Assembly (NCBI GenBank): GCA_046349595.1
Contig: JAXMCA010000002.1
Span: forward strand, 372,001-436,000
DNA length: 64,000 nucleotides
From: JACRLW01 sp046349595
GTDB taxonomy: Bacteria > Planctomycetota > UBA1135 > UBA2386
Direction of reading: 5' to 3'
Part shown: positions 1-9,400 of the stretch, one piece after another
Layout: every line of letters starts with the position of its first letter
Position numbering within the stretch: the stretch's first letter is position 1
Notes under the pieces: generated by a model
Database searches by the model: none
What the model saw: the letters and a program-made list of their open reading frames with translations, nothing else
Told to the model about the DNA's origin: nothing
Made by a program: the position numbers and the translations under genes

Positions 1-283
1 CACGGCCCCGTCACCCGGTCGCTGGCGCGCACACCTGCGCCTGACGCGGAGCTGGGACTACGCGATCCTCGCCGTCACGCTGCAGGGCAAGCGCTGCGTC
101 GATCGCGTCGACACATGTGCGCCTCGGCTCGGCGCACTCGAGCCGCTCGACCTGGGCGAATGCACGACCGGCGACGACGGCATCGTCGAACTGCGCCTCG
201 ACGTGGTCGGCAGCAACCCGGACTCGAAGGCGCCGCACACCTACTTCGGCGTCGACGGGCTGGTGCTCGACGCGCTGCGCTGA
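1..283 (+). CDS. C-terminal end of a DUF2961-like secreted protein (5' truncated by window edge)
   Basis: The frame is open from the window edge to a TGA at 281-283 and encodes about 93 residues. The visible part reads as a beta-sandwich tail: a WDYAI strand, then a DLGE turn, then VVGSNPDSK and a closing YFGVDGL strand. This pattern resembles the C-terminal domain that follows the catalytic-like barrel of DUF2961 proteins, which are common near sulfatases and carbohydrate genes in planctomycetes. That match comes from pattern memory only. The gene converges on the YceH-family gene with a 6-base gap. The function of DUF2961 proteins is probably carbohydrate-related, but nothing catalytic is visible in this fragment. 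Confidence 0.55.
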   Translation, partial: TAPSPGRWRAHLRLTRSWDYAILAVTLQGKRCVDRVDTCAPRLGALEPLDLGECTTGDDGIVELRLDVVGSNPDSKAPHTYFGVDGLVLDALR

Positions 284-289
284 AGTCGG

Positions 290-919
290 TCAGGCCCCGC
301 GGAGGTCGTCGACGAGTCGGCGCAGTTCGGCGACCTCCTCCTCGAGACACGCCACACGCGACTCCAGTCCGTGCGAACGCGGCGCCTCGCGCACCTCGGT
401 CTCCTCGCCTTCGCCCGAGTCGGTCGTCTGCGGTCGCGGCCCCAGCTTGTGACCGAAGCGCTGGTCGCGTTCGCGCGGCTGTCGCGGCAGGCGTTCGACG
501 AGCGGCACCGGCTCGTGCGCGGCGAGATCCTCGAGGATCGCCTCGATGCGCGCGGGCTCGGCGTGCAGCCCCATGCGGGCGATGCGCGGCTTGAGTGCCC
601 CTGGCGCCTGCGGACCGCGCAGCAGCAGTTCGGTGATCACGATCATCTGTTCGCGACCGATGTTGAGCCTCTCCATCACCTTGTGCCGGTAGCGCACCAC
701 CCTGCCGCCGGAGTCGATGCGCACCAGCCAGCCGTCCTCGCGCAGGAACAGCAGCGCCGGGTGGAGATCGGTCGCCGTCAGCGCCATCTCCGGATCGCGG
801 TTGCTCTTCTGGTTGCAGCCGATCAGCAGGGAGTTCTCGGTGAGGGGATAGCTGTCGGGGACGGTCAGTTCCTTCTCGACCATCACCCCGACGATGCGCT
901 GTTGGATCGCGTCCAGCAT
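290..919 (-). CDS. YceH family protein (UPF0502/DUF480)
   Basis: This is a 209-residue protein of about the usual length for the YceH/UPF0502 family, whose cellular role is not well defined. The family-typical N-terminal block EKELTVPDSYPLT lies at residues 15-27 and GCNQKSNRDP at 34-43. A winged-helix-like body follows, and the last 25 residues form a short acidic/basic coiled coil. The ATG at 919 was chosen because the conserved block begins directly after it; an upstream in-frame extension to 1099 has no conserved character and would run across the divergent sulfatase start. The gene is divergent from the sulfatase. Confidence 0.85.
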   Translation of the reverse strand: MLDAIQQRIVGVMVEKELTVPDSYPLTENSLLIGCNQKSNRDPEMALTATDLHPALLFLREDGWLVRIDSGGRVVRYRHKVMERLNIGREQMIVITELLLRGPQAPGALKPRIARMGLHAEPARIEAILEDLAAHEPVPLVERLPRQPRERDQRFGHKLGPRPQTTDSGEGEETEVREAPRSHGLESRVACLEEEVAELRRLVDDLRGA

Positions 920-989
920 GGGCCCGCAACATAGGGAGTTGGATGGTTGCGCGCTCGACCACGCCCCCTGCCGGTGGTCCGATGTCAGG

Positions 990-2522
990 ATGCGCGTCGT
1001 ACCTTGTTCCCTCGCCGCGATCCTGTTCGCCTCCTGCTCGACGGCGCCGGCGCCCGGGGGCCGCGATGCACGAGGGAGCCGGCCGCCCAACATCGTCATC
1101 GTCCTCGCCGACGACCTCGGCTACGGCGATCCGGGTTGCTACAACGACCAGTCGAAGATCGCGACGCCGAACATCGACCGCCTCGCCCGCGAGGGCATGC
1201 GCTTCACCGACGCGCACTCACCTTCCGCCGTGTGTTCGCCGACCCGCTACGGCCTGCTCACCGGGCGCTTCGCATGGCGCACGCGCCTGCAGTCCGGCGT
1301 GCTGTGGCCGTGGGACGTCCCGCTGATCGACGAGGATCGTCAGACCCTGCCCGCGATGCTGCGCGCGATCGGCTATCGCACCGAGTGCGTCGGCAAGTGG
1401 CATCTCGGCTGGGATTGGCCTCTACGCGACGGCGGCCACCTGCTCGACGAGGCGCCGGCCCACTTGTTCACGGTCGCGGAGCGCAACACCGTCCAACCGC
1501 GCATCGACTTCCTGCGACGGATCCGCGGCGGGCCCCTCGCCGCCGGCTTCGACCACTACTTCGGCGACGACGTCCCCAACTTCCCGCCCTACGCCTTCAT
1601 CGAGGACGACCACCTCACGCAGCAGCCGACGGCACAGAACGACGAGCGCCTCTTCGGTCACGACGGCCCGATGGTCCCCGGCTGGGACCTGTCGGCGGTG
1701 CTGCCCGCGATCACGCAGCGCGCCGCCGCGATCATCGACGAGCACGCGCGGAGCCGTTCTTCGCAGCCGCTGTTCCTGTACCTCGCCCTGACCTCGCCGC
1801 ACACGCCGATCGCGCCGTCGACCCGCTGGGCCGGGACCAGTGGTGCCGGCAGCTACGGCGACTGGGTGGCGGAGACCGACTGGGCGCTCGGCGAGGTGCT
1901 CGACGCCCTCGATCGAAACGGTCTCGCCGACGACACGCTGGTCGTGTTCACCTCCGACAACGGTTCGCCGCAGCGCGACGCGCACGCTTTCACCGGGCCG
2001 GTCGGTTCGGTGAAAGCGAACTTCGGCCACGACTCCTCGCGACCCTGGCGCGGACTGAAGGGCGACGCCTGGGAGGGCGGCCACCGGATTCCCTTCCTGG
2101 TGCGCATGCCCGAGGTGGTGTCGGCCGGCACGACCGAGGACGAGCCGATCGAGCTGACCGATCTGTTCCGCACCCTCGCCGCGCTGACCGGCGCACGCGT
2201 GGCACCCGGTGCCGCGGAGGACAGCGTCGACTTCTCCGACCTCCTGCGCGGTGCCCCGCGTCACGGACCGGTGCACGAGCTGCTGGTGATGCACAGTGGT
2301 TCCGGCCTGTTCGCGGTCCGGCAGGGCAGCTTCAAGCTGATCCTCGGCAAGGGCTCGGGCGGCTTCTCGCGCTACGAACCGCCGCCCGATGCGCCGGAGG
2401 GACAGCTCTACGACCTCGCGAACGATCCGGGCGAGACCGAGAACCTCTACGCATCGCGACCGGAGCTCGTGACGAGCCTGCGCGCCGCACTGCAGCGCGT
2501 GCAGCGCGGCGAGCGGCGATGA
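990..2522 (+). CDS. Formylglycine-dependent sulfatase, putative lipoprotein
   Basis: The 510-residue product belongs to the type I sulfatases, which hydrolyse sulfate esters after a Cys in C-x-P-x-R is converted to formylglycine. Visible family signatures are the metal-binding ADD pair (D41, D42), CSPTR at 82-86 (C82 the predicted formylglycine), GKWHLG at 135-140 and the SDNG metal site with D323/N324. The N-terminus is a signal sequence ending in FASC at position 16, a near-consensus lipobox, so an outer-surface or periplasmic lipoprotein is likely. The ATG at 990 begins this signal sequence. The stop overlaps the next start in an ATGA. The substrate, probably a sulfated polysaccharide, cannot be told from sequence. 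Confidence 0.93.
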   Translation: MRVVPCSLAAILFASCSTAPAPGGRDARGSRPPNIVIVLADDLGYGDPGCYNDQSKIATPNIDRLAREGMRFTDAHSPSAVCSPTRYGLLTGRFAWRTRLQSGVLWPWDVPLIDEDRQTLPAMLRAIGYRTECVGKWHLGWDWPLRDGGHLLDEAPAHLFTVAERNTVQPRIDFLRRIRGGPLAAGFDHYFGDDVPNFPPYAFIEDDHLTQQPTAQNDERLFGHDGPMVPGWDLSAVLPAITQRAAAIIDEHARSRSSQPLFLYLALTSPHTPIAPSTRWAGTSGAGSYGDWVAETDWALGEVLDALDRNGLADDTLVVFTSDNGSPQRDAHAFTGPVGSVKANFGHDSSRPWRGLKGDAWEGGHRIPFLVRMPEVVSAGTTEDEPIELTDLFRTLAALTGARVAPGAAEDSVDFSDLLRGAPRHGPVHELLVMHSGSGLFAVRQGSFKLILGKGSGGFSRYEPPPDAPEGQLYDLANDPGETENLYASRPELVTSLRAALQRVQRGERR

Positions 2523-3295
2523 GCGCGATGGATCCGGGCACGGCGCCGCTATCCTCGGCGGCGATGCTCTGGGACCCCGTCAGATGGCGTCACCGCGCGT
2601 GGCGCTACCGGCTGCAGATCGATCCGGACGAGATCCGCTTCGTCCGCTCGTTCCTCAGACCGGGACAGAGCGCGATCGATCTCGGCGCGCACAAGGGCGG
2701 CTACACCTACTGGATGGCCAAGGCGGTCGGCGCACGCGGGCGGGTGCTCGCGGTCGAGCCGCAGAAGTCCCTCGCCGACCGCCTCGCCCGCCTCACCGCG
2801 CACTGGCCGCAGGTGGTGGTCCGCAATGCGGCGGTCAGCGACGTCAGCGGCGCAGGCGAGATCGTGCTGCGCAGCAGCGGCTCGACGCACGGCGCCTCGC
2901 TGACCGGCTTCCCCGACGGCGACCCCGGCAAGCGCGTTCCGGTGCAGCGCGCCACCCTCAGCGAGCTGGCCCGCGACGCCGGCCTCGAGCGCGTGCACTT
3001 CGTGAAGTGCGACATCGAGGGCCACGAGCTCGCCGCATTCGGGGGCTCCCGCGATCTCGTCGACCGCGACCGCCCGACCATCATCTGCGAGTGCGAGGAA
3101 CGTCACGCCCACGACTCCTCGCAGGGGGTCGGCGGGCTGGTCCGCCTGTTCGAGCCCCTCGGCTATCGGATCCGCCTGTTCTACCGGCACCAATTGATCG
3201 ACGTGGACCGCTTCGACCCGAAGGTCCACCAGGTCGTCGACTCGCCCGACTACGGCAACAACTGGTTGCTGGAGCCGAAGACGCCGCGGGCCTGA
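2519..3295 (+). CDS. FkbM family SAM-dependent methyltransferase
   Basis: This 258-residue protein has a class I methyltransferase core. The SAM-binding motif AIDLGAHKGGYT is at residues 52-63, an acidic strand end AVEP follows, and the FkbM-type block KCDIEGHE sits near 163-170. FkbM enzymes usually O-methylate sugars or secondary metabolites. The start ATG at 2519 overlaps the sulfatase TGA (ATGA), which implies translational coupling and suggests a joint role in glycan modification; that link is inference. A second ATG at 2564 (Met16) is possible because the conserved fold starts later. A dispersed repeat begins directly after the TGA. Confidence 0.85.
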   Translation: MSAMDPGTAPLSSAAMLWDPVRWRHRAWRYRLQIDPDEIRFVRSFLRPGQSAIDLGAHKGGYTYWMAKAVGARGRVLAVEPQKSLADRLARLTAHWPQVVVRNAAVSDVSGAGEIVLRSSGSTHGASLTGFPDGDPGKRVPVQRATLSELARDAGLERVHFVKCDIEGHELAAFGGSRDLVDRDRPTIICECEERHAHDSSQGVGGLVRLFEPLGYRIRLFYRHQLIDVDRFDPKVHQVVDSPDYGNNWLLEPKTPRA

Positions 3296-3361
3296 GACCC
3301 CGAGAGGAAATCCAGGATACGGGCTCTCAGATGCTCGCTGGTGGCCGCACGCGCGGCCACG
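3296..3361 (+). repeat. Dispersed 3' repeat, copy A, with terminal 8-bp hairpin
   Basis: The 66 nt directly after the FkbM stop codon match 28754-28818 on the opposite strand almost base for base. From TCCA to CCACG there are only four differences in about 51 positions. The element ends in a perfect stem: GTGGCCGC at 3341-3348, loop ACGC, GCGGCCAC at 3353-3360. The stem is identical in both copies and only one loop base differs. No U-tract follows, so it is not a classical intrinsic terminator. It lies 82 nt upstream of the next gene. Confidence 0.85.
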
Positions 3362-3443
3362 ACCCGCGGCGGTGCGAACCTGCGGCCCGGATCGCCACGC
3401 CCACCCTGGCCTTGGCGGCAACGGACCCGAGAATGGCCGGACG

Positions 3444-6400
3444 GTGCTGTTCGAACGACCCCTTGCCCTCCTCCTCCTGCTCGCCGCGCCCCTGATCGCC
3501 CTCTCCCTGTGGCGGGCGCGCGCGTTCTTCGACTCCGCTGCACACCGGACGGCGGTGATCGGCGCCGGCACGCTCGGCTTCGCGGCACTGGTGATCGCGC
3601 TCGCCGGTCCCTGGGCTCGAACGACGCGCGGTCGTCCGACGCGGACCGTGATCGCGCGCGGCGACGACGCGACGCTCGCGCGGCAGTGGCGCGAAGCCAC
3701 GCCGGCACGCGACGCCTTCCAGGTCATCGCCGCCGGCGAGACGGTCGCGGTCGGACCGCGTGGGCGAACCGAGGTGCCACAGAGCGCCGGTGATCCCGAT
3801 CTCGGTGCTGCGCTCGGCGCCGCGATCGCGCTGTCTCCCGACGGCGGCGATGTCCTCTTCACCGGCGAGGCCGGCGATGCGGGCCGAATCTTCGGACACG
3901 AGAGCCTCGACGTGCTGACCGCGCAGGCGAAGGCCGCCGGCATCCGCATCCACGCGCGCACCACGCCGGTGGTCCGCAGCGGACCGGCCCTGCTCGAGGT
4001 GAAGCACGTCGGGCGGGTGCACGTCGGTGAAGCCTTCCGTCTGGAAGCGACGATCGACGTGCCCGGCGATGTCGCGGTGCGCGTCGAGGTGCGCTCGACC
4101 GACGACGACGCCCTGCTCGGTGCGCGCGAGCTCGCTCTGTCGGCGGGCACGAACCACGTGTCGGTCGACGTCGCTCCCGGCACACGTCGCGGCGTGCTCG
4201 CGCTCGACACGCGGGTGATGGTCGGTGACGCGAAGGTGTCCGCCGAACGCAGTGCGCTGCTCTGCGACGGCGCGGTGCACGCCACCTGGATGGGCGCGAC
4301 CGAGGTCGAGTACTCCGCGCTACGCGACACCCTCGCACCCTTCGGCATCGATCTGCGACACGGCGACGTCGCAGCATCGTCGCTCGACGACACCGACGTG
4401 GTCGTGGTCGACGACCTGCCCGCGAGCGCGTGGAGCGAAGCGGCGCAGGGCGCACTCGCCGCGGCGATCCCGTCGCGCGGCGTTGGATTGCTGCTCGCCG
4501 GAGCATGGCGCAACCTCGGCCCGGGCGGCTACGCGCAGTCGCCGCTCGCACCGCTGCTGCCGGTCGACATGCCGCAACGCGAGGAGCGTCGCGATCCGTC
4601 GTGTTCCCTGGTGGTCGTGATCGACACCAGCGGCTCGATGGGCTCGCGCATCGACCTCGCCAAGGAGGTCGCGCGCCTGGCGATCCGCCGGCTGATGCCC
4701 CACGACAAGGTCGGCATCGTCGAGTTCTACGGCAGCAAGCGCTGGGCGGCGCCGCTGCAGCCGGCGTCGAACCTGATCGAACTGATGCGCGCCCTCGATC
4801 GCATGCAGGCCGGCGGCGGCACCGTGATCTACAGCGCGCTCGAGGAGAGCTATTACGCGCTGCTCAACGCCCGCACCCGCTTCAAGCACATCCTGGTGCT
4901 CACCGACGGCGGCGTGGAGTCCGGTCCCTTCGAGGAACTCGCGCGGCGCATCGCCGACGCCAACATGCAGCTCAGCACCGTGTTGATCGGCCCGCAGGCG
5001 CAGAGCGACTTCCTGATGGATCTCGCGCAGTGGGGTGGCGGGCGCTTCTACGCCTGTCCGTCGCGCTTCCAGCTCCCCGACCTGCGCTTCAAGGAACCGC
5101 AGACGACGCGTCTGCCTGCGGTGCGCGAGGAGCGCATCGCGGCGGAGGCGAGCGCGGGCCGAGAGACTGCGGCGGCGCTGCGCGACGGCGACGCCGTGGA
5201 ACTCGGTGGCCTGGTGGAGGCCGCGCCGAAGCCGTGGGCGGAGCGCATCGTCGATGCTCCGGGCGGATCGAGCGTGCTCGCCGCATGGGATCAGGGCGCC
5301 GGCCGCGTCGCGACGCTCGCGACGGAACTGCTCGGCCCGCTCACCGACACCGCGCGCGGCACCCGTTGGTCGGGGTTCCTCGCCGATCAGATCCGTGCGC
5401 TGGCACGCGGTCACGAAGGTGCGCAACCGGAACTGCGTGTCGAGCCGTCGCGCGCGAGCGTGCGCATCGAGCTGCGCGGTGCCGATCCGTCGACACCGCG
5501 CATGCTGCGCGTCGTGCAGAGCGACGGCGGCGCCCGCGAGATCGCGTTGGCTACGGGACCCGAAGGCTCGCTCTCCACCACCATGGTCTGGCCCGATGAT
5601 CGTCCTTGCCGTTTCCAGGTCGTCGGTCTCGATGCCGCTGCGGCGGCGGTGCGACCGGCACCGCGCGACGGGCGTCTCGACGACCGCAGCACGACCTTGC
5701 GCGCACTCGCGCTCGCGACCGGAGGGACCACGGAAGGCCTGCTTCCGGTGGAACCGCCGCCCGCGGCGCAGTCCGGGCACCGCTCGCTGACTCCGACCTT
5801 CGCCCTCGCGGGACTGGTCGGCTTCCTGCTCCTGTTGGTGACGAGGCGTTGGCCCCGAGGTGCGACGCGCGCCGCCGCGGCGTTGCTCGCCGTGCTGCTC
5901 ACGCTGCACACGTCTCCGGCACAGGAAGATCCCGCGGCGGCCGCGCGCATCGCGCAGCAGATCCGCGACGTCGGCGATCTCGAGCCGTTGGTCGCCGAAT
6001 GGAAGGACGGAACCCCCGCCCAGAAGCTCGCGCTGGCGCAGGCCCGCGGCGATCTCCAGCAGGTGATCGCACTCACCGCGGACGCGACGGACATCGCGAC
6101 CCGCGTGCGACGCGCGCTCGCCCTCGACGCGACCGGACGTCTCGACGAGGCCGTCGCCGTGCTCGCCGCGCTGGCGTCCGACGGCGACGCACCTGCCGAG
6201 CTGCGTCAGGAGGCGACGCTGCACCGCGCCGAGCTCCTCGCCGCCAAAGGTGACAAGACCGCGGCCGAGCAGGCGTTCCGCGACGCCGCCCGCGATGCAT
6301 CACCGGCGATGCGTCGCGCCATCGGTCACCTGGCCGGCGGGCTCGGCATGTTCGACGTCGCGCTCGATCTGCACGTCGACGACGACACCCTGCCAGCCGC

Positions 6401-9400
6401 CGCACGCTGCTGCGTGCACCTGCGCCGCGGGGCGTGGTTCGAGACCCTGCACGACGACGAGGCCTCCCGACGCGAGTACCACGCGGCCGCCACAGTCGCC
6501 ACGCTGCAACGCGAACGCGCCTTCGCCCTCTCGCGCGAACTCGGTCTCGCACGCGACGAAGCCGCGTTGCGTGCCTTCGCTGCGGGCATCCGCAACGAGC
6601 TCGCCTCCGCCTCGACGGTCGAGATCGAAGCCATGCTCGATGCGCTCCGCGCGTGCGGCGACGGCGATGCCATCCTCGGGCTGCTCGACGAGCCGGCGGT
6701 GCGCAGCAATCCCGCGGTGCAGTCCGACATCGTCGCGATCGCGGTGGAGTGCGGACGCGCGGATCGTGCGGTCGAGGAGTCCAAACGCCGCCTGACGGCC
6801 GATCCGCACGACCACCGGCTCCGCGTGTCGCTCGCGCTGCTGCTGACCGATCTGCAGCGCAAGGACGAAGCGCGCGCCACGCTGCTCGAGGGGATCGCGA
6901 TCGGCAGCCACAAGGAGCTGCTCGCGCTCACCCAGGCCGCGGGCGAACTGTTCGAGGACGTGGCGCGCGACGAGGGTCTCGCGCGGTTGAAGGCGAGCGA
7001 GTCGGAAGCGGAACGGATCGACGGCGTGATGCTCGAGATCGAGCTGCTGCGCGCCCGTCATCGCGACGCCGACGCCGCGAAGCTCGCGCTCGATGCGCGC
7101 TCCGCCGCCAAGGAGCGGTCCTCGCGCGCACGCCTCGCCGGCATGCTCGAGAGCCTCGGCCGCAACGAGGAGGCGATCGAGCTGCTGCGCGACATCCAGA
7201 AGGAGCACCCCGCGGAGGACGTCGCGCTCCGCCTCGCCTGGCTCCTCTCGCAGGGCAAGACCGATGCGCAGCGCACCGAGTCCCGCAATCTGTTCCGCGA
7301 GGTGTGGCTGACGGCGGGAAGCCCCGCACGTCGCGTGCAGGCGCAGGAACGCGTGCTCGACGCCGCAGCGCGCGACGGCTCGCTCGCCGACCTCGCGATC
7401 GAGCTCGAGGCGGCGGTGGCCGATCCGTCCACCCAGAATCGCGACTCGTGCCGCGACGCGCTGGTCAAGATCTGGACGCGCGCGCAGGACACCTTCGGCG
7501 CGCGTGACGTCCTGCTGCAATGGGCGAAGGAACAGCCCGAGCACGAGATCGACGCGTGGCAGGCGATCGCGCAGGCTTGCCTCGAGACCGACGACTACCG
7601 CGGCCAGGAGCGCGCCCTGCGTCATCTGATGGAGATCGATCCGGAGAACGCGATGGACTACCGCCAGCAGCTCGTGCTGGCGTTCCTCGAACGCGGCCGC
7701 GCCGCTGAGGCGCGTGCCGTGATCCGCGAACTGCTCGCGAAGGAAGGCGAGTCCGACGCCGTGACCTACGAGTTCTCGGCCGGCATCTACGCGCTGGCGG
7801 GCAAGCCCCGCGATGCGGCACGGCTCTACCGACGCGCCTACGCAGCGCACCCCGACCGCATCGAGACGCTGCTGCTGTGGGCCAACGCGATGCAGTCCCA
7901 GCAACGCGGTGCCGAGGCGATCGGCCTGTTCCTCGACCTGATCGCCCAGGACGTGCCCGACGACCTGTTCCTGGTCGCCGTCGACGGACTGCTCAACCTC
8001 TCGGCCGGCTCCGAGGCGCTGCGCTTCGCGGAGCGCGCGGTGCGCCGCCGCATCGCCGCGAGTCCCGATCGCGTGTTCCTGCAGCGCGCACTGCAGGATG
8101 TGCTGGAGCAGCTCGGCGACAAGGACGGTCGTCTCGCGGTCCTGGAGGAGACGGTCCTGATCGCCGGCCAACAGCGCTCGGCGTGGCTGCGCGAAGCGAT
8201 GGAGGAGGCCTCGCAGCGCAAGGACTGGACGCGCTACCTCGTGCACGCGCGATCGCTGCTCCGCTCCGGGGAAGAGGTGCCGCCGACGGTGTTCGTCGAG
8301 ATGGGCGAAGCGCTGCTCGCCGCCAAGGACCTGCCCGGCGCGGAGCGCGCGTTCGCGAGGGCACGTCTCGCGCCGGACTTCGCGGCGATCGAACACCGGA
8401 TCGCGAAGGCCTATGAGAGCGCACGCCGGTTCGACGACGCGGAGCGCATCCTGCGTCGCGCGTTGCGTCGCGCACCCGACGACCCGGAGGCGATGTTCGC
8501 GATCGCCGCGCTGTGCGAGCAGCGTGGAGCTCGCAGCGATGCGCTGGATCTGTGGCGGCGCGGTGCGATCGCGTTGATCCACGGCGAGGTGTTCGCGAGC
8601 TCGAACGCTCCGCAGCGCGGCTTCAATCGGAACCAGCGCAGCGAAGGGCCGGGAGTCGACACCGCCATCTCCGGCGTGCTGCGCACCGCCGACTCCGGAA
8701 CGGACGTGGTGCCGGTCCGCGACGCCGTGCTCGCCCGTCTCGACGGCCGTGAGAAGCTCGAGGACTCGGCACGGCGCACGCTCGCCGGTCGTCTCCGCAA
8801 TTTCGCCGACGCGTTCCCCGACACGCAGGCGACCGCGCGCGCGCGGGAAGTCGAGGACGGTCTGCTCGGTGAGGAGAAGCTCGACGGGCGCATGCGGCGC
8901 GACCTGATCCTGGAGGGCATCCGCCGCTTCGAGATCACCCGCCTCCTCGCGTTGCCCGAGAAGGCCTTCGACGGCGTGCCGACCGAACGCGTCCGCGCAC
9001 TGCTGCTCGCCGGCGATCTCGATCACGCCGCGGAGCGGATCGCCGCGCTGGAACCGCAGACGCTGGAACTGCCGGTGCGCTGGCTCACCGCACTCGGTGC
9101 CGTGCAGCTTCGTGACGCGGCCGTGGCGCGGCTGCGCGAGGCTGCTGCAACCGATCCACGCAAGGCGGGGCGGACCTGGCTGCGCGTCGCACCTCTGGTC
9201 GGCGAGAAGGCCGACGAGCGCGCGATCCTCGATGCGGAACTCGCCGACGCGCTGGCCGCCGCCGGCACCGGCCGCGTGAAGGCCGGAAGACTGCTCGCGG
9301 CGCTGCGCGCCGATCGTTCGTTGCCGCAGGAACAACGCGCCGTCCATGCCAGGAAGCTCGTCGAGATGACGGTCGAGGCGGGCGACGCCAACCTCGCGTT

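Noticed and set aside
3296..3361. Repeat copies as integron attC sites, since they sit right after genes and fold back.
   Set aside because: The required core sites (RYYYAAC and GTTRRRY) are absent and no integrase is visible.
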